This document shows positions 14,800 to 22,300 of a stretch of DNA of 40,458 bases, one piece after another. A program made the translations under genes and the position numbers. The DNA comes from Candidatus Daviesbacteria bacterium. GTDB lineage: Bacteria > Patescibacteriota > Microgenomatia > Daviesbacterales > UBA10151. A model generated the notes under the pieces. The model was given only the letters and a program-made list of their open reading frames with translations, was not told the origin of the DNA and searched no databases. Location of the stretch: assembly GCA_016183225.1 (NCBI GenBank), contig JACPEZ010000031.1:1-40458 (forward strand), given 5' to 3'. Every line of letters begins with the position of its first letter. Position 1 is the stretch's first letter.

Positions 14800-16416
14800 A
14801 TGAAATATATTTTTGTTAGTGGTGGTGTGATTAGTGGAATTGGCAAGGGGACAACTGCCGCTTCAATTGCCTTTTTACTTAAAAACCAGGGCTACAAAAT
14901 TGCCCCGATTAAATTTGAAAACTACTTAAATTTAGATGCCGGAACTATTAACCCCATTGAACACGGCGACCCCTTTTTATGCGAAGACGGCACCGAAGCG
15001 GACATGGACATTGGCACTTATGAAAAGTTTTTAGATGAGGATATGGGCAAACCAAATTTTGTCACCATGGGCCAGATTTATCAGGAAGTAATAGACAGGG
15101 AGCGCCGCTTTGAATATAACGGCGAAGACGTAGAGGCCATTCCCTATATTACTGATGAGATTATCAAACGCATCAATAATGCCGGACGGGTCAAAAAAGC
15201 AGACATTGTCATTATTGAGCTGGGTGGCACAGCCGGCGAGTATCAGAATGTTTTTTACTATGAAGCTTCCAGAATTATGACTTTGCAAAATCCCGGAGAT
15301 GTTTTGCATATTCATGTGTCATATGTGCCAACCCCGCCCCATCTTGGCGAGCCCAAAACCAAGCCGACCCAGCTTTCTGTTCGAACTTTAAACTCTTTGG
15401 GAATTCAACCCGATTTTGTAATTACCAGATCAGAAAAATACTTGGATCAGCGAAGAAGAGAAAGGTTTGCTCTTTTTTGCAACATGAAGCCGGAAGATAT
15501 TATTTCCAATCCTGATTTGCCCTCGGTTTATGAAATCCCCCTGGTTTTGCACAAGCAGGAAATGGAAGAAAAAATCCTTAAAAAACTGGGACTAAAGTTA
15601 AGGAAATCAGATTTGTCAGCATGGGAAGCTCTGGTTGAGAAAATTAAAGCCAAAAAGAGTAAAGAAATTGAGATAGCCATTGTGGGTAAATATTTTGGCA
15701 CCGGAGATTACCAGCTGAAAGATTCTTATGCCGCTTTATTTGATGCTATTGACCATGCCTGTTTTTCTTTGGGAGTTGCGGTCAAAACAAAGTGGGTGGA
15801 TGCTGAACAAGTGGAAGCAAAAGGTCCGGAAATCATCGGTAAACCAAACGGGTTGATCGTGCCCATTGGCTGGGGAGAGCGGGGATCGGAGGGGATGATT
15901 ACAGCCGCCTCCTATGCCCGAGAAAATAAAATTCCTTATTTGGGTTTATGTTACGGAATGCAGCTTGCTGTGGTGGCTTTTGCCAGAGATGTGCTGGGTT
16001 GGGCCGATGCCAATACCACGGAAAATGATTCTAAAACCAAACATCCTGTTATCCATCTGATGCCCAAACAAAAACAGTTTATGAAAAGAAGAGCTTACGG
16101 GGGAACCATGAGGCTTGGCAGTTGGGATGCTATGGTTAAAAAAGGGACCAAAACTTTTGAGATTTATCAGAAAGAACTCACCTCCGAACGGCACAGGCAC
16201 AGATATGAGTTTAACAATGCTTACACGGAGGATTTTGAAAAAGCAGGGATGAAGATCTCGGCCAGATCTGTAGTTGAGAATCTGGCGGAAATTATTGAAC
16301 TGCCAAAGGATCAGCATCATTTTTATCTGGGCACCCAAGGTCATCCCGAATACAAATCAAGGCCATTGAATCCACATCCAATTTTTTTAGCATTTATAGA
16401 AGCTGCCAGTAAATAA
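14800..16416 (+). CDS. pyrG: CTP synthase
   Basis: Converts UTP to CTP using glutamine and ATP. Full length (538). Seen: N-terminal synthase domain with the P-loop GGVISGIGKGTTAASI and the ADMDIGTYEKF region; C-terminal glutamine amidotransferase with nucleophile Cys in GLCYGMQLAVV and the C-terminal HPEYKSRP histidine-glutamate pair. The start codon abuts the repeat element and lacks a Shine-Dalgarno sequence. It begins the nucleotide gene cluster. Confidence 0.97.
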   Translation: MKYIFVSGGVISGIGKGTTAASIAFLLKNQGYKIAPIKFENYLNLDAGTINPIEHGDPFLCEDGTEADMDIGTYEKFLDEDMGKPNFVTMGQIYQEVIDRERRFEYNGEDVEAIPYITDEIIKRINNAGRVKKADIVIIELGGTAGEYQNVFYYEASRIMTLQNPGDVLHIHVSYVPTPPHLGEPKTKPTQLSVRTLNSLGIQPDFVITRSEKYLDQRRRERFALFCNMKPEDIISNPDLPSVYEIPLVLHKQEMEEKILKKLGLKLRKSDLSAWEALVEKIKAKKSKEIEIAIVGKYFGTGDYQLKDSYAALFDAIDHACFSLGVAVKTKWVDAEQVEAKGPEIIGKPNGLIVPIGWGERGSEGMITAASYARENKIPYLGLCYGMQLAVVAFARDVLGWADANTTENDSKTKHPVIHLMPKQKQFMKRRAYGGTMRLGSWDAMVKKGTKTFEIYQKELTSERHRHRYEFNNAYTEDFEKAGMKISARSVVENLAEIIELPKDQHHFYLGTQGHPEYKSRPLNPHPIFLAFIEAASK

Positions 16417-16456
16417 CAGAATTGTTTCATTGCTACATTGTTGTTATTGTTAAAGA
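16417..16456. repeat. Left arm of 7-base-word inverted repeat flanking the S23-type gene
   Basis: Contains ATTGTTTCATTG (16421-16432) and further CATTGTT-like words. The 12-base word returns inverted as CAATGAAACAAT at 16839-16850, on the other side of the gene. Confidence 0.65.
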
Positions 16457-16458
16457 GC

Positions 16459-16830
16459 ATGAAGTATTTACAGTTAAATGATATTGATTGTTACAAGAAA
16501 GCTCTCAATTTATCAAATTATGTTTGGGATATTGTCATTGGATGGAGCTGGTTTGCTCAAAAAACCGTTGGGGTTCAGTTTGTTACAGCGCTTGATTCAA
16601 TATCAGCAAATATCGCTGAAGGATTTGGAAGATACGGCAAAAAGGACAAAATTAAATTCTATTATTACAGCTTTGGATCTGTTAAAGAAAGTTTAGATTG
16701 GAATGAAAAATCAAAGATTAGGAAACTGCTTACAAAACAGCAGTATGAGCATATATTAGGGGAATTACAAATTTTACCTAAAGAGATACACCAACTGATT
16801 AAGTTTACAAACGAGAAACTAAAGCAATAA
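16459..16830 (+). CDS. Four-helix-bundle protein (S23 / avd-like)
   Basis: A 123-residue all-helical protein with the family signature SISANIAEGFGR (about residues 51-62) followed by the helix with SVKESLDW. The family was first seen inside 23S rRNA intervening sequences and includes the avd accessory protein of diversity-generating retroelements; stand-alone members are of unknown function. No reverse transcriptase or rRNA is near. The gene is enclosed by inverted arrays of 7-base words (16417-16456 and 16831-16872), and a decayed relative lies at 20687-20893 in a similar setting, which suggests a mobile or formerly mobile unit. Confidence 0.85.
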   Translation: MKYLQLNDIDCYKKALNLSNYVWDIVIGWSWFAQKTVGVQFVTALDSISANIAEGFGRYGKKDKIKFYYYSFGSVKESLDWNEKSKIRKLLTKQQYEHILGELQILPKEIHQLIKFTNEKLKQ

Positions 16831-16872
16831 AATTATAACAATGAAACAATTTAACAATGGTAACAATGGTAA
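16831..16872. repeat. Right arm of 7-base-word inverted repeat, running into tmk
   Basis: AACAATG-type words repeated about every seven to ten bases, including CAATGAAACAAT (16839-16850), the inverse of the left arm. It contains the tmk start codon and encodes the first dozen residues of tmk. Confidence 0.65.
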
Positions 16873-17509
16873 TTTAATTGTTTTTGAAGGTATTGATGGA
16901 TCTGGGAAAACGACCCAGATTAAACTATTAACTAAATTGTTAAAAGTCAAAAAAATACCTTTTGAAGTAATTAGTTTTCCCCAATACGGCCAAAATGGGT
17001 ATGCCCAAAAAATTTTTGATTATCTTTCCGGCAAGCTGGGAAATTTAAAAGAGGTTGACCCGTATGAAATGGCTAAACTTTATGCCTCTGACAGAAAAAC
17101 TGTCAAAGATAAAATTGAAAATTGGCTGGCTGAAGGCAAATTAGTGATTGCCAATCGATATGTCTCCTCATCCAAAGCCCATCTGGGAGCCAATTTAGCG
17201 GAAGAAAAAAGAGCTGATTTTATCAAATGGATTGACCAACTGGAATATCAGGAAAACAGCTTGCCCAAAGAAGACTTGACTGTTCTTTTATCGGTTGACC
17301 CCAAAACCGGCCAAAAAAATTCAAAAACCAAAAACCATCCTGATATTCATGAAGATAATTTAAGCCATCTGACAAAAACCCGGGAAATTTTTCTGCAACT
17401 GGCTAAACATGAACAAGATTGGGTAGTGGTAGATTGCATGTCAAACTTCCAAATGAAATCTCCTGAAGAAATCCAAAAAGAAGTAGTTGCAGAATTAAAA
17501 AATATATGA
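16841..17509 (+). CDS. tmk: Thymidylate kinase
   Basis: Phosphorylates dTMP to dTDP. Seen: P-loop EGIDGSGKTTQ (Lys23), an ANRYVSS motif in place of the usual DRY, and a lid-side LSVDP segment. 222 residues. The N-terminal NNGNNGN is unlike other Tmk proteins and is encoded by the flanking repeat arm, so the original start region seems to have been replaced or extended. No ribosome binding site. It is followed by a leader region and aspartokinase. Confidence 0.92.
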   Translation: MKQFNNGNNGNLIVFEGIDGSGKTTQIKLLTKLLKVKKIPFEVISFPQYGQNGYAQKIFDYLSGKLGNLKEVDPYEMAKLYASDRKTVKDKIENWLAEGKLVIANRYVSSSKAHLGANLAEEKRADFIKWIDQLEYQENSLPKEDLTVLLSVDPKTGQKNSKTKNHPDIHEDNLSHLTKTREIFLQLAKHEQDWVVVDCMSNFQMKSPEEIQKEVVAELKNI

Positions 17510-17515
17510 TATTCT
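17487..17515 (+). promoter_or_regulatory. Possible promoter of the leader/aspartokinase transcript
   Basis: TTGCAG (17487-17492), 17-base spacer, TATTCT (17510-17515), within the end of tmk. It would start a transcript at about 17522, next to the leader ORF start at 17524. Both boxes are only moderate matches. Confidence 0.35.
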
Positions 17516-17523
17516 TTATTTAT

Positions 17524-17595
17524 ATGAGTATAAACTCAATGAATTTAACCAAGAAAACTGCTAAAGCTACCTTCCAAAGGAGGGAGTTTTCGTAG
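17524..17595 (+). CDS. Candidate leader peptide rich in Thr and Lys
   Basis: A 23-residue open frame starting MSINSMNLTKKTAKATF and ending in TAG. Residues 9-16 (TKKTAKAT) hold three Thr and three Lys codons, the end products of the pathway that aspartokinase starts. It is followed by a strong terminator at 17626-17650 and then the aspartokinase gene, the arrangement of ribosome-mediated attenuation. GGGAG at 17582-17586 can pair with CTCCC in the terminator's left arm, giving an alternative structure that a ribosome finishing this frame would cover. This is inference from layout; the alternative pairing is only five base pairs. Confidence 0.4.
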   Translation: MSINSMNLTKKTAKATFQRREFS

Positions 17596-17625
17596 TACAA
17601 TTTTTCTTTAAAAAAGAAAAAGCGA

Positions 17626-17650
17626 AGCCTCCCAACAGGGAGGTTTTTTT
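17626..17650 (+). terminator. Rho-independent terminator before aspartokinase
   Basis: Eight-base-pair stem around CCTCCC-AACA-GGGAGG followed by seven T. It either ends the tmk transcript or serves as the attenuator of the aspartokinase leader. Confidence 0.85.
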
Positions 17651-17657
17651 GTGCCTG

Positions 17658-17672
17658 TCCGCCTTTGGCGGA
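17658..17672. repeat. Short perfect palindrome TCCGCC-TTT-GGCGGA
   Basis: A perfect six-base-pair hairpin between the terminator and the aspartokinase ATG; its right arm GGCGGAG is the only purine-rich stretch that could bind the ribosome, so folding could hide it. From memory, similar GC-rich mini-palindromes are dispersed in other CPR genomes. Confidence 0.55.
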
Positions 17673-17682
17673 GAAAGAAAAT

Positions 17683-18570
17683 ATGAGTATAGAAAGATTG
17701 ATTGTTGCAAAATATGGCGGAACATCTTTGGCAAACGCTGAAAGATTTATTATGGTGGGAAATATCACAGATCAGGATCGTAGCCGTCGGGTGATAGTGC
17801 CTTCTGCTCCCGGGAAAGATGAGGATAATTGTATAAAAATTACTGATCTTTTAATAGATTGCGGGGAATCATCTTTTATGAATAGATCATATGCAGATAC
17901 TTTTGGTACGATCGAAAGGCGCTTCTTACAAATAGCAGAAGGACTGGGAGTTTACATTAATGATGATTTGGAAGAAGTAAAAAGCGGATTGAGGATAAAA
18001 AGAGAAAATCAAGAATTATCAGTTGCATGGGCAGCCTCCAGAGGAGAATGGCTTTCCGGAAAGATTTTATCCAGATTTTTGGGAGCAGAATTTGTTGATG
18101 CCGCAGAAATAATGAAATTTCAAAATGACGGGACATTTGACCAGGAAACATCCCACCCTTTAATAGCTCAAAGATTAAATGGCTTGGGGAGATTTGTAGT
18201 ACCCGGATTTTATGGACAGGATGAAGCAGGAAGAATCAGGACATTTTCCAGAGGCGGATCAGATATTACAGGAGCTAATCTGGCTGCTGCTTTACGGGCT
18301 GATATTTACGAAAACTGGACAGATACAAATGGTGTTCACACTGCCGATCCTAAGATAGTTCCCGAAGCTAGAACTATACTCTTTCTATTGTATGAAGAAA
18401 TGCAGGAACTGGGTTTTTTGGGAGCAAAAGTTCTGCACCCTTTGGCAGTTGATCCTGCTTGGGATAGGAATATTCCCATACATGTTCGTAATACATTTAA
18501 TCCTCGCCATCCCGGAACCTGGATTGCCTTTGCTAACTTCCCACTTGAAAAAAAGGCTCCTACGGCATAA
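17683..18570 (+). CDS. lysC: Aspartokinase, catalytic domain only
   Basis: Phosphorylates aspartate, the entry to Lys/Thr/Met synthesis. Seen: VAKYGGTSLANAERF at the N-terminus, FSRGGSDITGANLAAAL, the WTDTNGVHTADP substrate segment, and GAKVLHPLAV near the end, all diagnostic. At 295 residues it stops after the kinase fold and lacks the C-terminal ACT domains that usually give feedback control, so control may lie in the leader instead. No other gene of the pathway is in the window; CPR bacteria rarely have it complete, so a different physiological role is possible. I prefer the ATG at 17683 to the in-frame TTG at 17665. Confidence 0.88.
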   Translation: MSIERLIVAKYGGTSLANAERFIMVGNITDQDRSRRVIVPSAPGKDEDNCIKITDLLIDCGESSFMNRSYADTFGTIERRFLQIAEGLGVYINDDLEEVKSGLRIKRENQELSVAWAASRGEWLSGKILSRFLGAEFVDAAEIMKFQNDGTFDQETSHPLIAQRLNGLGRFVVPGFYGQDEAGRIRTFSRGGSDITGANLAAALRADIYENWTDTNGVHTADPKIVPEARTILFLLYEEMQELGFLGAKVLHPLAVDPAWDRNIPIHVRNTFNPRHPGTWIAFANFPLEKKAPTA

Positions 18571-18573
18571 AGT

Positions 18574-19197
18574 ATGGGGAATATGGATATTATCGGCACC
18601 CTGCCTGACTGGGTCTTAAAAGATTATATCAAAAAAGGCATTATTAAAATTGACCCTTTGCCAAAAGACTGGGAAGATAATGTTGATGAAGTTACTATTG
18701 ATTTTCATTTAGGAAACAGTTTGCGGGTTTTTACCGGTGACGGCTGGGATATTATTGACACCAAATTTACCACCAAACAGGAAATGGAGGGCATGATGAA
18801 GCTGGTTACCTTAAAACCGGGTCAGCCTTTTGTGCTGTCTGATAAAGATTTTGTCATTGCCACCACTAAAGAAAAACTAACTTTACCTAATGATATTGTG
18901 GGCCATTTGCACGGCAAATCTTCTTTAGCCCGTTTAGGGATTGCTGTTCATTCAACAGCCGCCCGTTTTGACCCGGGCTGGGACGGGCATCCGGTTTTGG
19001 AATTCGGCACTTTCTTAAAGGGTAAAAGAGTGGTTATTTATGAAGGATCACCCATTTGCGCTTTTTCTTTTGAAAAGTTGTCTGCATCTGTAAAAAGATC
19101 ATATAAAAAAAGTCCCAATAACAGATACGGGGGATCCAAATTGCCGGAAGTATCAAATTTAAGGGGTAAAAAACATGTCCGTTCTAGGTCTAGATGA
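18574..19197 (+). CDS. dcd: dCTP deaminase
   Basis: Deaminates dCTP to dUTP (or on to dUMP in bifunctional members), feeding thymidylate synthase. Seen: the family motif GKSSLARLGIAVHSTAARFDPGW and the following hydrophobic strand with a glutamate (VLEFGT) that supplies the catalytic base. 207 residues, with a basic C-terminal tail (HVRSRSR). It begins three bases after the aspartokinase stop and overlaps the next, related gene by 23 bases. Confidence 0.9.
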   Translation: MGNMDIIGTLPDWVLKDYIKKGIIKIDPLPKDWEDNVDEVTIDFHLGNSLRVFTGDGWDIIDTKFTTKQEMEGMMKLVTLKPGQPFVLSDKDFVIATTKEKLTLPNDIVGHLHGKSSLARLGIAVHSTAARFDPGWDGHPVLEFGTFLKGKRVVIYEGSPICAFSFEKLSASVKRSYKKSPNNRYGGSKLPEVSNLRGKKHVRSRSR

Positions 19198-19729
19198 AGT
19201 CCATCGTCGCATTAAAAGAGAAAAACTGATTGAAAACTTGGGTCAAAGAGAATTAAAAAATCCCGAAGGAGTGGGAGTAGATTTAAGATTGGGAGCTGTT
19301 TATAAAATTTCCTCCGGAGGAGCTTTTATTGAAGCGGATTTAGGTAAAAGAAAGGGAGTCAAGACAAAAGAAATTGCCAGATATAAAAACAGGGGAAAAC
19401 AGCCAGAAATAGTAATTAAGCCGGGAGATTATTATTTAGTGTCAACTGTGGAAGTAATCAACACCCCAACAGATCTGATGCCTGTAGTTTTCCCCAGAAC
19501 TTCTCTTTTTCGCGCGGGGCTGTTGCTTTTGAACTCTAAAACAGACCCGGGTTACAAAGGCACTTTAACCATGGGCTTAAAAAATTTGTCCGAGTTTGAG
19601 GTTAAACTGCAAATGGGAGCAAGAATCGCTAATATAGTCTTTTTCAAAATTGATGGTCAAACTGTGGCCTACCGCGGCCAGCATCAAGGTGGTAGAATTA
19701 GTCCGACAGATGCCGAACAGCAAGTCTAA
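19175..19729 (+). CDS. dUTPase/dCTP deaminase-superfamily protein
   Basis: A 184-residue trimeric-dUTPase-fold protein: FPRTSLFRAGLLLLNSKTDP with PGYKGTLTMGL corresponds to conserved motifs of the dut/dcd superfamily. The Gly-rich C-terminal GQHQGGRISP could be the mobile arm closing the active site. Next to dcd it most likely hydrolyses dUTP to dUMP, but a second deaminase cannot be excluded. An AAGGGG ribosome binding site lies nine bases upstream of the ATG. Confidence 0.8.
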   Translation: MSVLGLDEVHRRIKREKLIENLGQRELKNPEGVGVDLRLGAVYKISSGGAFIEADLGKRKGVKTKEIARYKNRGKQPEIVIKPGDYYLVSTVEVINTPTDLMPVVFPRTSLFRAGLLLLNSKTDPGYKGTLTMGLKNLSEFEVKLQMGARIANIVFFKIDGQTVAYRGQHQGGRISPTDAEQQV

Positions 19730-20645
19730 ACATCCCGAATTTGAGTATTTGGATTTATTAAAAGATATCCTGAAAAATGGAGTAAACAAACCTGTGTTTA
19801 ATAATCCCGGGGTCTATATAAAGTCTGTTTTTGGCAGACAAATCAGATTTGATCTGTCCAAAGGCTTTCCGCTTTTGACCACCAAAAAGGTTTTTTTGCG
19901 GGGGATTATTCATGAGCTGCTCTGGTTTCTAAAAGGGGACTCAAACATTAAATATCTGGTTGATAATGACGTGCATATCTGGGACGAGTGGGCCTACAAA
20001 AATTACAAGGGAAAGTTGACACAGGAAGAATTTATACAAAAAATAAAAAATAATGAGAAATTTGCCAAGAAATGGGGAGAACTGGGGGATGTTTATGGGG
20101 TACAGTGGAGAAAATGGCCGGCATCTGAGGGCCGCAGAATTGATCAGCTTGCCTGGGCCATTGCGAAATTAAAAACCACCCCTTACCGCCGTTCAATTCT
20201 GGTTTCTGCCTGGAATCCCGAGTTTATCTATGAAATGGCAGCTTCTCGTGAAAAATCTGTCGCTCTGCCACCCTGTCATACGCTTTTTCAGTTTAATGTG
20301 GCTGGGGGTCGGTTATCATTACAGCTTTATCAGCGTAGCGCCGACATGTTTTTGGGAGTGCCTTTTAATATTGCCAGTTACGCGCTGCTGACCCTGATTA
20401 TTGCTCAAGTAACAGGTCTTAAGCCGGGAGATTTTATCCATACTTTTGGTGACGTACATATTTATAGTAACCACATGGTTCAAGTTAAAGAGCAGTTGAA
20501 AAGAAAACCCCGGCCTTTTCCTAAAATGAAGATTAACTCTAAAGTTAAAAATATCGATGATTTTAAGTTCGAAGACTTTACTTTAGAAAATTATGACCCG
20601 TATCCTCCGATAAAAGGGGAAGTAACAGTAGTAGGAGGATTTTGA
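19710..20645 (+). CDS. thyA: Thymidylate synthase
   Basis: Methylates dUMP to dTMP with methylene-tetrahydrofolate. Seen: catalytic cysteine in ALPPCHTLFQF (Cys189), the RRSILVSAWNP phosphate-binding arginines, and DVHIYSNHMVQ. I start it at the ATG at 19710 (311 residues), overlapping the dut-like gene by 20 bases; an upstream in-frame ATG at 19650 would add residues read from inside the preceding gene that do not look like ThyA. Confidence 0.96.
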   Translation: MPNSKSKHPEFEYLDLLKDILKNGVNKPVFNNPGVYIKSVFGRQIRFDLSKGFPLLTTKKVFLRGIIHELLWFLKGDSNIKYLVDNDVHIWDEWAYKNYKGKLTQEEFIQKIKNNEKFAKKWGELGDVYGVQWRKWPASEGRRIDQLAWAIAKLKTTPYRRSILVSAWNPEFIYEMAASREKSVALPPCHTLFQFNVAGGRLSLQLYQRSADMFLGVPFNIASYALLTLIIAQVTGLKPGDFIHTFGDVHIYSNHMVQVKEQLKRKPRPFPKMKINSKVKNIDDFKFEDFTLENYDPYPPIKGEVTVVGGF

Positions 20646-20703
20646 AAGAATCTAGAATTCAGAATCTAGAGTTCAGAATTTAAGTTATGAATCTAGAATT
20701 AAA
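20646..20703. repeat. Left array of GAATCTA/GAATTCA 7-base words
   Basis: AGAATCTAGAATTC is followed by AGAATCTAGAGTTC and more of the same with drift, period seven. It reappears inverted as ATTCTAAATTCTAAATTA at 20880-20896, beyond the S23-type remnant. It also contains the start codon of that remnant. Confidence 0.7.
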
Positions 20704-20893
20704 TAAGAAAAGAAACATTAATTATTTTCAAATAGCACTGAAGTCCGCCTCTGAAACTCTTTACTGGCTTGCGTTATTAAAAGAAATAGATACTAATAAA
20801 GAAGAAATTGATAATCTCGTTCAAGAGTGTGTAGAGATTAAGAAAATAGTATCGACTATAATATTAAATACTAAAAGTAATTCTAAATTCTAA
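20687..20893 (+). pseudogene. Truncated four-helix-bundle (S23-type) gene
   Basis: A 68-residue product matching only the C-terminal half of S23-type proteins: FQIALKSASETLYWLALLKEID, then the last helix with ECVEIKKIVSTII. The N-terminal half with the NIAEGFGR signature is missing and the upstream DNA is a repeat array. It is therefore most likely a remnant, though a short functional protein cannot be ruled out. Its stop codon lies in the right array. Confidence 0.65.
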
Positions 20894-20896
20894 ATT
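20862..20896. repeat. Right array of 7-base words, ending at the folA start
   Basis: ATTCTAAATTCTAAATTA and upstream TATTAAATACTAAA words, roughly the inverse of 20646-20703. It abuts the folA ATG at 20897; there is no ribosome binding site. Confidence 0.65.
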
Positions 20897-21370
20897 ATGA
20901 GAATAAACATTATTGTGGCAGTGGCCGGTAAAAAAAGAGTTATTGGAAAAAAAGGGGCTTTGCCCTGGTATATTCCGCAGGAGCTAAAAAGATTTAAAGA
21001 AGTGACCATGGGACATCCTATTATCATGGGTAGAAAAACTCATGAATCAATAGGCAGGGCTTTACCGGGTCGAACAAATATTGTGATCACTCATGAACCA
21101 AATTACAAAGCATTGGGGTGTATTGTTGTTCATTCTTTGGAGGAAGCTTTCCAACAAACTAAAAATGATGAAGTATTTATTATCGGAGGAGGCCAGATAT
21201 ATGCGGAAGCTTTACCTCTGGCAGATAAGCTATATTTAACTTATATAGATAAAGAAGTAGAAGGCGATGTCTTTTTCCCGGATTATTCTGATTTTAAAAA
21301 GATAGTTTATGAGTCCCCCTGGCAGGAACATGAAGGATTCAGGTATAAATTTTTAGAGCTTGAAAGATAA
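20897..21370 (+). CDS. folA: Dihydrofolate reductase
   Basis: Regenerates tetrahydrofolate after thymidylate synthase. Seen: IIVAVAGKKRVIGKKGALPW (substrate and cofactor region), HPIIMGRKTHESIGRALPGR, and the VFIIGGGQIYAEAL nucleotide-binding loop. 157 residues, normal length. It is separated from thyA only by the decayed S23 unit, so thyA-folA were probably adjacent originally. Confidence 0.95.
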   Translation: MRINIIVAVAGKKRVIGKKGALPWYIPQELKRFKEVTMGHPIIMGRKTHESIGRALPGRTNIVITHEPNYKALGCIVVHSLEEAFQQTKNDEVFIIGGGQIYAEALPLADKLYLTYIDKEVEGDVFFPDYSDFKKIVYESPWQEHEGFRYKFLELER

Positions 21371-21388
21371 TCTATTCTTTGTTAGAAT
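21360..21388 (+). promoter_or_regulatory. Promoter of the rpsB operon
   Basis: TTGAAA (21360-21365), 17-base spacer, TAGAAT (21383-21388), giving a leader of about 60 bases. The leader holds the self-complementary AGTCT-N10-AGACT (ribosomal proteins often control themselves through such hairpins) and a good GGGAGG ribosome binding site ten bases before the ATG. Confidence 0.65.
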
Positions 21389-21454
21389 ACTTTTATTACA
21401 CACCCGTAGTATTTAAGTCTCTGGAACTACAGACTGCGGGGAGGAAAAGAGACT

Positions 21455-22300
21455 ATGTACAAATTACCAACATTGGAAGAACTGCTGGAAGCAGGTGTTC
21501 ATTTTGGACACCAGGTCCGCCGCGGCCATCCGCGGATGAAACCCTATATTTACGGTGCCAAAGATGGGGTTCATATTATTGACCTGACAAAATCAGAACA
21601 GCTTTTAAAAGAGGCCTGTGAATATGTTTACAATCTGGGCAAAGAAGGAAAAGTTTTACTTTTGGTAGGCACCAAAAAACAGGCCAAACCCATTATTGAG
21701 GAGCTGGCCAAGGCAATCGGCGCCCCTTTTATGATTAACAGATGGGTGGGCGGATATTTGACCAACTTTGACGAGATCCAGAAAAATATCAAAAAGTTAA
21801 AAGAATATTTGGAGCAGAAAGAAAAAGGGAGCTTAAGCAAATACACCAAAAAGGAACAGTTGCTGCTGGAGCGGAAAATGGGCAAAGTCAAGTTAGATTT
21901 TAGTGGAGTGATGGATCTTGCCAAACTGCCCGATGCCATTTTTGTAACAGATGCAGTCTCGGATAATATTGCCATCAGGGAGGCCAATCGTTTGGGGATT
22001 AAAGTGGTGGCCATTGCCGATTCCAATGCCGATCCCACTCAAATTGATTATCTTATTCCCGGTAACGATGATGCCATCAAAAGTATTAAAATACTGGTAG
22101 AGACTGTGGCCGGAGCTTATGGTGAGGGCAAAAATGAAGCGGGTAAAGCGGCGGAAAAACTGGCTAAGAAAGAATCCGCCTCCGTTAAAACTTCGGCGGA
22201 CAAGGAAATATTGCCGGAGGAATTAAAGGAAGAGGTGGCAGCAGTAGAAGAATTGGTGGAAAAGAAGGCGGTGAAAGATGCGGAAAGGATAGTAGAATGA
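21455..22300 (+). CDS. rpsB: 30S ribosomal protein S2
   Basis: Small-subunit protein needed for S1 binding and late assembly. Seen: LLEAGVHFGHQVRRGHPRMKPYI at the N-terminus, RWVGGYLTNF, and PDAIFVTDAVSDNIAIREANRLGIKVV followed by DSNADP, all family hallmarks. 281 residues, with an extra charged C-terminal tail of about 55 residues rich in Lys/Glu/Ala. First gene of rpsB-tsf-frr-rseP. Confidence 0.97.
   Translation: MYKLPTLEELLEAGVHFGHQVRRGHPRMKPYIYGAKDGVHIIDLTKSEQLLKEACEYVYNLGKEGKVLLLVGTKKQAKPIIEELAKAIGAPFMINRWVGGYLTNFDEIQKNIKKLKEYLEQKEKGSLSKYTKKEQLLLERKMGKVKLDFSGVMDLAKLPDAIFVTDAVSDNIAIREANRLGIKVVAIADSNADPTQIDYLIPGNDDAIKSIKILVETVAGAYGEGKNEAGKAAEKLAKKESASVKTSADKEILPEELKEEVAAVEELVEKKAVKDAERIVE

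Noticed and set aside
16459..16830. Avd accessory gene of a diversity-generating retroelement
   Set aside because: No reverse transcriptase, template repeat or variable target gene is present nearby.
16459..16830. S23 gene as a 23S rRNA intervening sequence
   Set aside because: The flanking genes are pyrG and tmk; no rRNA sequence is present.
17524..17595. Leader frame as a random short frame
   Set aside because: Not fully rejected: three Thr and three Lys codons in eight positions can arise in AT-rich DNA, but the terminator and the aspartokinase that follow make the regulatory reading worth keeping at low confidence.
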